From the NCBI GenBank assembly GCA_019117525.1, contig DWZO01000005.1, positions 1-41,487 on the forward strand: a stretch of DNA of 41,487 bases, written 5' to 3'. The position numbers and the translations under genes were made by a program. Under the pieces are notes generated by a model. The model made no database searches. It saw only the letters and a program-made list of their open reading frames with translations, and was not told the DNA's origin. This document shows, piece by piece, positions 22,929 to 31,303 of this stretch (positions are counted from its first letter, which is position 1; the number at the start of each line of letters is the position of its first letter). The DNA is from Allocoprobacillus merdigallinarum (lineage in GTDB: Bacteria; Bacillota_I; Bacilli_A; Erysipelotrichales; Coprobacillaceae).

Positions 22929-23158
22929 CTATTCAGAAAGTCTGAGCCAAATTTAGGAAATGGCTAGTTCCAGGGCTGTAGTATTTGTTTTTGCGCCCGC
23001 CACAGTCGGGTCCCCATCGACTTTCGAATGATCACATCTTCGTTTAAAACGAAATGTCGCAGATGAAATAACTGTCATCCTCAGCAATTATATTATGGAT
23101 AATCTTATCCATTCATATACTTATTTTCTTCGAAATTAAATATTCCTTTTAATTCCAC
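22904..23158 (-). ncRNA. Candidate structured RNA of about 250 nt
   Basis: A GC-richer block lies between an AT-rich promoter region and a strong terminator on the minus strand, with no reading frame. Stems seen: GGATAA / TTATCC; ACATTTCGTTT / AAACGAAGATGT; CCCG / CGGG in GACCCGACTGTGGCGGGC; AGCCA / TGGCT; and GAAAGTC (about 23029-23023) with GACTTTC (about 22942-22936) closing an 85-nt domain. Not recognised as tmRNA, RNase P, SRP, 6S or a known riboswitch. It could be a free sRNA or the leader of the PBECR4-like gene. Confidence 0.5.
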
Positions 23159-23163
23159 ATTCA

Positions 23164-23172
23164 TTATAACAC
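23164..23172 (-). promoter_or_regulatory. -10 element upstream of the candidate RNA
   Basis: Minus-strand GTGTTATAAT with the TATAAT core around 23168-23163, preceded by TG. No good -35; a TCTAGA repeat lies in that position. Confidence 0.45.
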
Positions 23173-23630
23173 ATTTTCTAGAAAACTCTAGAGATTAATA
23201 CAAAATCTTTCTAACAAAATCAAATCAGTAAATTCTGCCTAAAGCCTACTCTAAAACAATGATAAACTCTTTATCGAAGCAACACTAGCTTTTAAAGCCA
23301 CAATAAAAAATTATCCCTTGACATATCTATTATAAATAACGTTAAGAGGTGTTTCAATCATCAAATTTGAATGAACTTCCTTTATACAACATACTTATAA
23401 CAAAACGACTTTATTTGTCCATGGCAATCACCAATTCATTTCTAGTCGAAATAAAATCTATTTCTTTCCATTGTTTTTCATAGTCCTTTTCTTGAAACAA
23501 TATGAGATAAAAAAGACTGTATTAAGCAAGAATGATATAATCAACATGTTTGTTTATTTCATGTGTCTACCATAGTGGAATCATATCACTTCACTATCCA
23601 CTCCATACAGACTTTTTACGATATATTAAA
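23173..23630. other. Gene-free stretch with one coding trace
   Basis: No intact gene between the candidate RNA and the thiT terminator. A minus-strand frame at 23521-23411 reads FQEKDYEKQWKEIDFIST, then RNELVIAMDK and a stop; it looks like the C-terminal end of a larger lost gene (reminiscent of AAA/DUF4143-type endings, weak). Otherwise AT-rich, with no repeats or RNA signatures seen. Confidence 0.3.
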
Positions 23631-23649
23631 AATCTCTCAGTATTGAGAG
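23627..23649 (-). terminator. thiT terminator
   Basis: AATCTCTCA / TGAGAGATT with loop GTAT, T-run on the minus strand, ending the intact thiT gene. Confidence 0.88.
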
Positions 23650-23650
23650 A

Positions 23651-24199
23651 TTACATAAACGCTCTTTTTAAACGAGGATATAACAATGGAACAACAATCA
23701 TACATAATATAAGTGTTGGTGCAACATAGATAATATTATATCCTAATGAATAAACAATTGGATTCATACCTTCTGGTGCATAACTTGCAAACAAGAAAGC
23801 GCCTGAAGCAAAATGAGATAAGTATTTTAAAAACATGACAAAAATAATACCCCAGCAAATAGGAAGGTTTCCAATTTTTTGTGTTTTCATCAAAGGTGTT
23901 AATCCACATACTGCAAGTGGTAATACATAATCAAGTAAAACTGACCATGGTCCATAGTAAGTTGCTAAACCTAAGACAAACTGTAAAATAGATACCCCTA
24001 TTCCACAAATGACACCATATCCAGCTCCCATTAAATAACCACATAACATGATGGCAATGACATCAACAGAGATGGTTCCTCCCTGTGGTAAAGAAGGAAT
24101 AATTTCATTCACATAGCTCAAAATCAGTGTAATAGCCATAAACATTGCAAGCTGACACATACTTTTGACTGTGAAATCAACTTTTAAAATTTTTTTCAT
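23651..24199 (-). CDS. thiT: Thiamine ECF transporter S component
   Basis: 182 aa from the ATG at 24199 (AAGGGG 8 nt upstream; earlier in-frame starts lie before that SD). Six membrane helices. ThiT features: PSLPQGGTISVDVIAIMLCGYLMGAGYGVICG (about 35-65) and the aromatic, thiamine-binding stretch TYYGPWSVLLDYVLPLAVCG (about 80-100). It imports thiamine with the shared ECF module, not encoded here. A TPP riboswitch with its own terminator controls it, which confirms the substrate class. A second, truncated copy of its 3' end lies at 21731-21823. Confidence 0.93.
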   Translation of the reverse strand: MKKILKVDFTVKSMCQLAMFMAITLILSYVNEIIPSLPQGGTISVDVIAIMLCGYLMGAGYGVICGIGVSILQFVLGLATYYGPWSVLLDYVLPLAVCGLTPLMKTQKIGNLPICWGIIFVMFLKYLSHFASGAFLFASYAPEGMNPIVYSLGYNIIYVAPTLILCMIVVPLLYPRLKRAFM

Positions 24200-24231
24200 A
24201 ATTCGATCCCCTTTCATTGAAGCCAACAAAT

Positions 24232-24263
24232 AAAAAAGACTTTTCTACCCACGTAAAAAAGTC
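24232..24263 (-). terminator. Riboswitch expression-platform terminator
   Basis: Minus-strand stem GACTTTT / AAAAGTC with a T-run of six, located between the TPP aptamer and thiT, as expected for termination when TPP is bound. Confidence 0.82.
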
Positions 24264-24277
24264 ACAAAAATCATTAT

Positions 24278-24362
24278 TTGCACTCTCTACGCTGGCATTA
24301 CCCAGTTCAGATCATAAGGGACAAGGTGAAAACCTTTCTCAGCAAATGCGCCCCTGGCTCAT
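24278..24362 (-). promoter_or_regulatory. TPP riboswitch (THI element)
   Basis: Minus-strand sequence contains the two conserved blocks: GGGGCGC then GCTGAGA near 24352-24338, and TGATCTGAACTGGGTAATGC followed by CAGCGTAGAG near 24314-24283. Binds thiamine pyrophosphate and shuts off thiT through the downstream terminator. Confidence 0.96.
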
Positions 24363-24441
24363 ATCTATTATATTCTTTTTTAGAAAAAATACAAATGTTT
24401 TTTACAAAACATTTTTTCCTAGTTTTTTTATAAATAAATGC

Positions 24442-24447
24442 TATAAT
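24442..24447 (+). promoter_or_regulatory. ackA extended -10
   Basis: TATAAT preceded by TGC (24439-24441), 28 nt before the ackA start. The -35 is poor. Confidence 0.55.
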
Positions 24448-24475
24448 AAAAGGGAATTAAGGGAGGATAAGAAAA

Positions 24476-25666
24476 ATGGCAAAAATTATTGCAGTGAATG
24501 CTGGTAGTTCATCACTTAAATTTCAATTATTTGAAATGGATGATGAAACAGTCATTACTTCTGGTGTTATTGAAAGAATTGGTTTAGAAGATTCTATTTT
24601 TACAATTAAATTCAATGGTGAAAAAGATGTTCGTACTTTACCTATTCCAACACATAAAGAAGCTGTTCATTTATTATTAGATACATTATTAGAAAAAAAT
24701 ATCGTGTCTTCATTGGAAGACATTAAAGGTGTAGGACATAGAGTTGTACAAGGAGGTTCTTATTTTAAAGAATCTGCTATTATTGATGAAGATGTTGTCA
24801 GCAAGATTGATGAATTAAAATCATTAGCACCTTTACATAACCCTGCTCACTTAACAGGATATTATGCTTTTAAGGAAGCTATTCCAAATGCTGGTGCTGT
24901 TGCTGTATTTGATACTGCTTTCCATCAGACACTTGAACCAAGATGTTATATTTACCCAATTCCATATCGTTTCTATACTGATTATAAAGTGAGAAAATAT
25001 GGTGCACATGGAACTTCACATTATTATGTATCACAAAAAGTTATTGAAAAACTAGGTAACCCTGAACATTCTAAAATCATTGTTGCTCACTTAGGAGCTG
25101 GTGGTTCTTTAACAGCTGTCAAAGATGGAAAATCTATTAATACATCTATGGGATTTACACCATTAGCTGGAATTATGATGGGAACTCGTAGTGGAGATTT
25201 GGATCCTTCTATCATTGATTACTTGATTGAACAAGTTGGTATGGATATGAAAGATGTCATTCATATGTTAAATAAAGAATCTGGATTACTTGGTGTATCA
25301 GGTGTATCAAGTGACTTTAGAGATGTATTAAATGCTGCTAATGAAGGAAACGAAAGAGCTAAGTTAGCTATTGACATTTTCTTTAGAAGAGTTATTGCAT
25401 ACATTGGTAGATATTTTATTGCTTTAGGTGGATGTGATGCAATTGCCTTTACAGCTGGTATTGGAGAAAACTCTGCTTATGCTAGAAAAGAAATTCTATC
25501 ATTAGTAAGTGAAGCATTAGGTATTGTTGTTGATGATGATGCTAATGAAAATGGTGAAGGTGAACGTTTAATTTCTAAACCTGAATCAAAAATCAAAGTT
25601 TATGTCATTCCTACAAATGAAGAACTTGTGATTGCCAGAGATACAAAACGTTTATTAAATCTATAA
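24476..25666 (+). CDS. ackA: Acetate kinase
   Basis: 396 aa. Transfers phosphate between acetyl phosphate and ADP, giving ATP in mixed-acid fermentation. N-terminal VNAGSSSLKFQLFEM (about 5-19), HRVVQGG, VFDTAFHQT, YGAHGTSH and the FTAGIGENS block near the C-terminus are conserved, with full family length. GGGAGG 8 nt before the ATG. No pta neighbour; monocistronic between a promoter and a shared terminator. Propionate kinase is an unlikely alternative. Confidence 0.96.
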   Translation: MAKIIAVNAGSSSLKFQLFEMDDETVITSGVIERIGLEDSIFTIKFNGEKDVRTLPIPTHKEAVHLLLDTLLEKNIVSSLEDIKGVGHRVVQGGSYFKESAIIDEDVVSKIDELKSLAPLHNPAHLTGYYAFKEAIPNAGAVAVFDTAFHQTLEPRCYIYPIPYRFYTDYKVRKYGAHGTSHYYVSQKVIEKLGNPEHSKIIVAHLGAGGSLTAVKDGKSINTSMGFTPLAGIMMGTRSGDLDPSIIDYLIEQVGMDMKDVIHMLNKESGLLGVSGVSSDFRDVLNAANEGNERAKLAIDIFFRRVIAYIGRYFIALGGCDAIAFTAGIGENSAYARKEILSLVSEALGIVVDDDANENGEGERLISKPESKIKVYVIPTNEELVIARDTKRLLNL

Positions 25667-25690
25667 AATAAAAAAAACAATATAAAAGAA

Positions 25691-25730
25691 AAGAAGATGC
25701 ATGGATCAAAATCCCTGCATCTTTTTCTTT
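25691..25730. terminator. Bidirectional terminator of ackA and the adhesin gene
   Basis: GATGCATGGAT / ATCCCTGCATC stem with one mismatch, flanked by A-rich and T-rich tracts. Confidence 0.85.
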
Positions 25731-28700
25731 ACCTATCTGTTTCTTTTTGAGTTCTACAAAGCTTTATAATGAAAATCAAACATCCTCCAGCTAATATCAG
25801 ATAACAAAACATGTGCGTCGTATCTCCTGTTTTCACAACGACAACTGGAATCTTTTCATTTTCATACTGAAAACTATGCACCTTTCCAATTCCTTCAAGC
25901 TGATCATCAATGACTATCTTAACAACTTCATCAGATAACTGATAACCCTTTGGCGCTTTTGTTTCTTTGACATAAACTGTTTGACCATACTCTAAATTTT
26001 CAAAAGTGACAGTCCCTTTTGTTGTATCAGCTTTTAATGTTTTGAATGGCTTTTGACATTTTTCATCTAAATAAATTGTAAACTCAAAATCATTATGAAC
26101 AATGTTCTTATGTGTTTGACTATCAACCTTATTGATCAAAATATCAGTGATAATACGATGATCTGTCATTGTCAGTGACATATCCTGTTTTCCATCAACA
26201 GTCAAAGTCACGGACGGAGATGTTTCATATCCTTCTGGTGTTTTGACTTCAACAATTGTATAAGTTTCCCCTACCTTCAATCCTTGCACATAATGAACTG
26301 ATCCATCTGTTGTCCATTGATCAATGATGTTTTTTGTTTTATTAGACACAATCTGTAATGTCGCACCTTTGACATTATTTCCTAATTCATCTTTCTTTTG
26401 AATACCAACTGTTGTATCAATCATTGTGATATGCTGATTCTGTTGATCATCAGTGACAGTAAACTCAATATCCTGCGCCAGATTCTTGCCAATTGGTGCT
26501 AAATCTTCATGAAGAATATAAGTCTTACCTACTATAAGATTATTTATAGTATGACTATCCTTTGTAGAAATCCATTCATCAACAATTTCTTCTGTTTCTT
26601 TATCAATGACTTGCATAGATGCACCTTCAATTTCCTGTCCACCTGCATCCTCTTTTGAGAAAATGACTTTCTTATCTATCATAGATAAATTCATATTTTC
26701 ATTCTCTTTCACAGTAAACTGTATTTCATTAGCCATTGCAAATCCATCTGGTGTTTTGATTTCTCGAAGGATATATGTTTGACCAACAATAAGTCCTTCA
26801 GCGTGATGAACACTTCCGTCAGTTACCCATTGGTCAACAATATTTTTGGTCTTATCACTGACAATCTGAAGAGTCGCTCCTTGAACAGCGTTACCATCTA
26901 CATCTAATTTATTGACATCCACCTGTGTATCTTTCATGACAATTGTCTGTTTGTTTTTTGACATTGTAAACTTCACATCTTTGGCATAAGTATATCCAAG
27001 GGGTGTCAAATCTTCACGATAGATATAATCCTTTCCAATGACAAGTCCTTTAACGAGATGACCTCTTCCATCACTTGTCCATTGATCAATAATTTCTCCA
27101 CTTTTAGCATCAATGACAGAATATTCTCCACCTTTGAGTTCTGTTCCGTTTAAATCCTGTTTAGAGAAATATGTTTCTGTTAGCTTATTCTTCATTGTCT
27201 TTTCCACTGTATATTCTTTTGTCGTATTGTCTTTGATATCAAACTCAAAGATGACTGGTTCATCCAAAAGAACATATCCATCTAACGTTGAAATCTCTTC
27301 AACCTTGTATCTGGCACCCGTTGTTCCAAGTGGTAAATCTTTTAATTCCAGTTTTCCACTTTCATTAATCATATAAATACCATCAGTTGAATTCCCCATA
27401 ATGACAGAATCACCTTTTTTGTAAATCATCTTTCCTGTTGCTGGATCCATAATATCACTATCAGCAGTGACTTTAAACTGTGCTCCACCAACAGCTGTAT
27501 CTTCCTCTCTTTCAAATTCTTTATGAAGAATCAAATGTCCTGTTGGTTTTTCATTGATAAATGAAACTTCAATGACAGGTTGATTGTCTTCATCAAAATA
27601 GATTTCATCATTATCTGCTGTAATATTCACTTGAATATCATCTCCAATAAGGAATCCTTCAGGATTTCTCAATTCTTCGATTGTATATGTTCCTGATTTG
27701 ACCATATCATCCAGCACAACATATCCATTTTCATCTGTTGCCCATTCATCTTTATAAACCATACCAACTTTTTGTTTGACATCATTTCCTTCGCTATCTT
27801 TTAACTTAAATGTCGCATGAGATAAAGCCACTTTCTGTCCATCTTTATCTCTTTTCACAATTTTTAACCATGCCTGAAATGGTGCGTTGTTGACCATTCT
27901 ATATTCAATTTCCTGATCTTCATTAATGGTCATAAAAAAATCACCAGCAGGATAATAATTTTCTGGTGTTTTTGTTTCCTTTATCTGATAAATACCATAA
28001 GGCAGATCAATAGATGTATCTCGTCCCGTTGAATCTGTCACAAGAACATCATAAGTTCTTGCCTGATCCCATCCATTCTTTTGAACATCTGAGTAAAGCT
28101 TGATAGTAAATTCTACACCTGCCAATCCTTGTGTAATGCCACTTGATCCATCAGTTCCCATTTTGGCAACTTCAAGTTTTCCTTTAATGACTTGTTCTTT
28201 AGAAACAACACTTTGTGTGACAACCTGTTGATTCGAATTTGAAGATGTCAATGTCACTATCTGAGGCCCATCTAATAAATATCCAACACTTGGCTTTGTT
28301 TCTTCTACTCGATAGACACCCATCGGTAAATTAGACCATGAAATTTTTGCCTGATCATTTGTTTTCTTTGTTCCTGTATCACCCCAGACACCATTTCCAA
28401 CCGACTTTTGAGAGATGATTTCATCTTTTTTATAAAGCACAGTTCCATCAGATGGATTCAATATATCTTGATTGGCTTTTAAAACATATTCAGCCTCTTT
28501 TAAGGTTGCATCACCTTGAGAGATATTCCCAGTTTCTTTATCCTGTTTCTCTAATTCAATTTTCCCTAGAACTGGTTCATTATAGATTTCAATGGCATAA
28601 GTCTTACCATTTTCAGTCACACTCTGATTCTTTTCAAGTGTCGCAATGACATAGTTCTGTGGTGCTTCTTTTTCACGAATCGTATATGTTCCATAATCAA

Positions 28701-30105
28701 GTAATCCTGTTTTAGCAACACCTTCACTATTTGTAGATATTGTCACAACTACCTGATTTCCACTTAAGACCTCAAACTTTGTACCTGGTTTCTTAACAAC
28801 CTCACCTGTTTTTTTGTCCTTTTTCACAACCTGAATATAACCCTGTTTCCAGTTATTCGTTTGCGTAAACGAAGCTGTTTGACCAGCTTTTAACTCTACT
28901 GAATGGACTGTTGAATCCAAGACAAGATGATCTGGAACCTTGATTTCCTGTATATAAATGGTTGTTGGTTGCAGTTTGTCAATCGTAACTGTTCCATCTT
29001 TTCCAGTTGTATATGTACCTAGACTTTGACTCATGTCTGCATGATAAGAAATTTGAAACTGTACATCAGCAATATTATTACCCTTATTATCTTTTTTAGT
29101 AATCTTTAAAGCAGATGCTCCAATCTTAATCTTAAAGAAAGCACTTGGTATAGCTTCATCCAATTCTCCTGCAATCGCGACTTTCTGATATCTTTCAGAA
29201 CTGTCTAAACAAAGCAGCTGTCTTTTATTGAGATCAAGGCTATTGATTCCAGATACTGTTTTCGTATCATCAAATGAAGCATTCGCTGTGACTTTTAAAA
29301 CATTCCCATTTTTAACAAACGAAAGCCCGTTGGCCTTAAAATCATATCTTTCAAGAACCTGATTTTGATCATTCATTTCCATATAATAATGATTGCCATC
29401 AAATGCAGTCATTTCATATGTTTTCGCAAGATTTTCACTCTTTGATGCAAAACTAGGAATCTGCCCCCATGTCTTTAAAATCTGACTATAAGAATCATAG
29501 TATGTTTTGACATTGGACTTTGTCGTAGAGTTAGACCAATTCAAAGAATTATAAACAGAAGTCGCACCACTGGTTGTCACACCTCGATAACTACCATCTG
29601 CATTTCTTTCACCAACCATGATTTCCCATACAATAATTTGTGCTGCATACCACTGATAGGCATTTCCATTCACTGCTTTTAATGATCCATTTGTATGATA
29701 TGAAACATTGATCTTTGTTGGTGCTAGACTTAGCACTCGACTAATAAGCTTTTCCTTTTCTGACGAACTTAAATGTTTGTTCTTTTGAGCTTCTTCAATA
29801 AGCTCAATTGTGTCAGTAGGCGTATACTGTGTTCCATCATGAACAGCCTTTCCATTCTCTAGACAATAAAAATACTGTCCATTTGTCGTCAGAAGAACCG
29901 TCACACCTTCATCATATGAACTGGCCTCCAAAACAGTTCCATCATTTAGTTTGGATCCAGCTTTTGTGGTGACACCTGCCAGATAATTATAAGTATTCAT
30001 CTCATATGAAGCTCCATAAACTTCACCTATGTTAAACATAAAAATACACGACAACATCAAAAGTATGACTTTCTTTAATTTTATAAAATGCTTATGTTTA
30101 TCCAT
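25729..30105 (-). CDS. Large cell-surface adhesin: thioester domain plus CnaB/SpaA-type repeats
   Basis: 1458 aa. Signal peptide (1-31). Residues about 35-200 fit a thioester domain: Cys81 (YFYCLENG) and Gln156 (YAAQIIVW) can form the internal thioester that binds host amines covalently. Then come about 11 SpaA/CnaB-like domains, most starting K-x-D-x3-G and ending Y-x3-E-x3-P-x-GY/F; the Lys, Asp/Asn and Glu for isopeptide bonds are visible in many. Domains 7-10 are close repeats (ATLQIVSDKTKNIVDQW-type). The C-terminus has VVKTGD, not LPxTG, then a membrane helix (MFCYLILAGGCLIFIIKL) and a short polar, partly basic tail (RTQKETDR): an atypical sorting signal, with no sortase in the window. 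SD AAAGGAGGG 7 nt before the ATG. Confidence 0.88.
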   Translation of the reverse strand: MDKHKHFIKLKKVILLMLSCIFMFNIGEVYGASYEMNTYNYLAGVTTKAGSKLNDGTVLEASSYDEGVTVLLTTNGQYFYCLENGKAVHDGTQYTPTDTIELIEEAQKNKHLSSSEKEKLISRVLSLAPTKINVSYHTNGSLKAVNGNAYQWYAAQIIVWEIMVGERNADGSYRGVTTSGATSVYNSLNWSNSTTKSNVKTYYDSYSQILKTWGQIPSFASKSENLAKTYEMTAFDGNHYYMEMNDQNQVLERYDFKANGLSFVKNGNVLKVTANASFDDTKTVSGINSLDLNKRQLLCLDSSERYQKVAIAGELDEAIPSAFFKIKIGASALKITKKDNKGNNIADVQFQISYHADMSQSLGTYTTGKDGTVTIDKLQPTTIYIQEIKVPDHLVLDSTVHSVELKAGQTASFTQTNNWKQGYIQVVKKDKKTGEVVKKPGTKFEVLSGNQVVVTISTNSEGVAKTGLLDYGTYTIREKEAPQNYVIATLEKNQSVTENGKTYAIEIYNEPVLGKIELEKQDKETGNISQGDATLKEAEYVLKANQDILNPSDGTVLYKKDEIISQKSVGNGVWGDTGTKKTNDQAKISWSNLPMGVYRVEETKPSVGYLLDGPQIVTLTSSNSNQQVVTQSVVSKEQVIKGKLEVAKMGTDGSSGITQGLAGVEFTIKLYSDVQKNGWDQARTYDVLVTDSTGRDTSIDLPYGIYQIKETKTPENYYPAGDFFMTINEDQEIEYRMVNNAPFQAWLKIVKRDKDGQKVALSHATFKLKDSEGNDVKQKVGMVYKDEWATDENGYVVLDDMVKSGTYTIEELRNPEGFLIGDDIQVNITADNDEIYFDEDNQPVIEVSFINEKPTGHLILHKEFEREEDTAVGGAQFKVTADSDIMDPATGKMIYKKGDSVIMGNSTDGIYMINESGKLELKDLPLGTTGARYKVEEISTLDGYVLLDEPVIFEFDIKDNTTKEYTVEKTMKNKLTETYFSKQDLNGTELKGGEYSVIDAKSGEIIDQWTSDGRGHLVKGLVIGKDYIYREDLTPLGYTYAKDVKFTMSKNKQTIVMKDTQVDVNKLDVDGNAVQGATLQIVSDKTKNIVDQWVTDGSVHHAEGLIVGQTYILREIKTPDGFAMANEIQFTVKENENMNLSMIDKKVIFSKEDAGGQEIEGASMQVIDKETEEIVDEWISTKDSHTINNLIVGKTYILHEDLAPIGKNLAQDIEFTVTDDQQNQHITMIDTTVGIQKKDELGNNVKGATLQIVSNKTKNIIDQWTTDGSVHYVQGLKVGETYTIVEVKTPEGYETSPSVTLTVDGKQDMSLTMTDHRIITDILINKVDSQTHKNIVHNDFEFTIYLDEKCQKPFKTLKADTTKGTVTFENLEYGQTVYVKETKAPKGYQLSDEVVKIVIDDQLEGIGKVHSFQYENEKIPVVVVKTGDTTHMFCYLILAGGCLIFIIKLCRTQKETDR

Positions 30106-30121
30106 CTTTTTTCCCTCCTTT

Positions 30122-30151
30122 TTAGCTAAACATAATCGTTTTCGTACACAT
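30122..30151 (-). promoter_or_regulatory. Orphan ribosome-binding site and possible leader peptide before the adhesin
   Basis: A full SD (AAGGAGGTGAT) on the minus strand ends just before ATG (30151, 9 codons) and GTG (30149, 7 codons), both with early stops, 16-20 nt ahead of the adhesin start. The real adhesin start has its own SD. Either a short translated leader or a standby ribosome site. Confidence 0.35.
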
Positions 30152-30173
30152 CACCTCCTTTTACATATCAAAA

Positions 30174-30196
30174 AAGACAGGTCATCATCCTGTCTT
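30174..30196 (-). terminator. Hairpin with T-run in the adhesin leader
   Basis: AAGACAGG (30174-30181) / CCTGTCTT (30189-30196), with T-run on the minus strand. It lies after the azlD terminator and before the adhesin gene, so it may be a second terminator or an attenuator. Confidence 0.7.
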
Positions 30197-30243
30197 AAAA
30201 CATCTTCCTTATTTTTCATCACCATAAAATATCATGAATCAAT

Positions 30244-30268
30244 AAAAAAATTCCATCTAAAATGGAAT
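30244..30268 (-). terminator. azlD terminator
   Basis: ATTCCAT / ATGGAAT stem with loop CTAAA and a T-run of seven on the minus strand, overlapping the azlD stop codon. Confidence 0.85.
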
Positions 30269-30568
30269 CAGTATGTGCGCAATGAAACTGCATATAACGG
30301 TCACACAGGCAACAAAAACCAGGCCTTTTTGACGATAAGCGAAGTAAATACCCGCCAGTCCTCCAACCAAAGCACTGCCCATATGTCCAGTTGCATATAG
30401 AATGCTTGGAAATGTCAATGCCGATAAAACAGCATAAGGCACATAATATAGAAGCGAACGTATAAAACGTGAGTGGATTTCTTTTTTAAAAAACGTCAGT
30501 GGCAACATTCTTGGCAAGTAGGTCATAACGGCCATCACAAAAACAGTCAGTAATAAATAACTTGACAT
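30257..30568 (-). CDS. azlD: AzlD-family branched-chain amino acid export subunit
   Basis: 103 aa, four short membrane helices; TYLPRMLPLTFF (about 16-27) and the LLYYVPYAVLSALTFPSIL block are typical of AzlD. It works with AzlC as a small-subunit partner in export of branched-chain amino acids or analogues. Its start overlaps the azlC stop by one base. Confidence 0.92.
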   Translation of the reverse strand: MSSYLLLTVFVMAVMTYLPRMLPLTFFKKEIHSRFIRSLLYYVPYAVLSALTFPSILYATGHMGSALVGGLAGIYFAYRQKGLVFVACVTVICSFIAHILIPF

Positions 30569-31263
30569 TAGACATTCTCCTCAATAGGGTAACGTAAAGC
30601 CCCATAGAAAGCTCCCAGTATTGTAGCCACAATCAATTGAAATCCACTAGATAATCCTTGAAACAAAGGCACTTCATACATGATTGTTGAAAGAATTGCT
30701 GCTATGACTACAACTTCTAATATAGCACGTGATTTGGCAGATGCTGGAACAATAATCGCTAAAAACATGCCATATAAAGCCAGCCCCATTGCATTTTGTA
30801 AAACAGGTGGCAAAATATTTGTCAGCGTTTCACCAACAAGTGTACCACTCGTCCATCCAATAATAGGTACCAAAATAAATCCTGCCATAAAAGAAAAAGA
30901 TAATGTTCCATGTTCTAAAGATGCCAAACTAAATGTTTCATCAGTAATTCCAAAAGAAATCACCATTCTTTCCAGCGTTGACATCTTTTGATCAATCTTT
31001 TGACTTAAAGATAAAGACATTAAAAAATATCTTGCATTAATCATCAATAATGTTAATGCAGTTTCCATATACGAAGCTTGAGCCAGCATCAAAGATACTC
31101 CTGCAAATTGCCCCGATGATGTTAAATTAGTCAATGAAATCAATGTTGCTAAACCAAATGGTAAACCACTTGAAGCAACAAAAACCCCAAAAGAAAAAGA
31201 AACTGGAAAATACCCCAAAGCAATCGGCAGAGATCTTCTACAGCCTCTTAAAAATTCCTCCAT
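30568..31263 (-). CDS. azlC: AzlC-family branched-chain amino acid permease
   Basis: 231 aa from the ATG at 31263 (GGAGGGG upstream; in-frame starts further upstream lie before this SD). About seven membrane helices. The AzlC block ALGYFPVSFSFGVFVASSGLP (about 17-37), NLTSSGQFAGVSLM and NARYFLMSLSL are clear. Large subunit of the AzlCD exporter. Together with azlD it forms a two-gene operon, probably behind the MazF-like gene 40 bp upstream. Confidence 0.93.
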   Translation of the reverse strand: MEEFLRGCRRSLPIALGYFPVSFSFGVFVASSGLPFGLATLISLTNLTSSGQFAGVSLMLAQASYMETALTLLMINARYFLMSLSLSQKIDQKMSTLERMVISFGITDETFSLASLEHGTLSFSFMAGFILVPIIGWTSGTLVGETLTNILPPVLQNAMGLALYGMFLAIIVPASAKSRAILEVVVIAAILSTIMYEVPLFQGLSSGFQLIVATILGAFYGALRYPIEENV

Positions 31264-31303
31264 CAAATCCCCTCCATATATTCCTATGATACATGAATCA
31301 AAA

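Noticed and set aside
22904..23158. tmRNA, RNase P RNA, SRP RNA or 6S RNA
   Set aside because: No tag reading frame or CCA end, no GAGGAAAGUCC-type core, no SRP GGAA/GGAGC loop and no 6S-like long rod with a central bubble that I can draw.
22288..23172. A classical type III toxin-antitoxin locus (ToxIN/CptIN/TenpIN)
   Set aside because: No short tandem repeats in the RNA, and the protein does not resemble ToxN, CptN or TenpN; kept only as an analogous layout.
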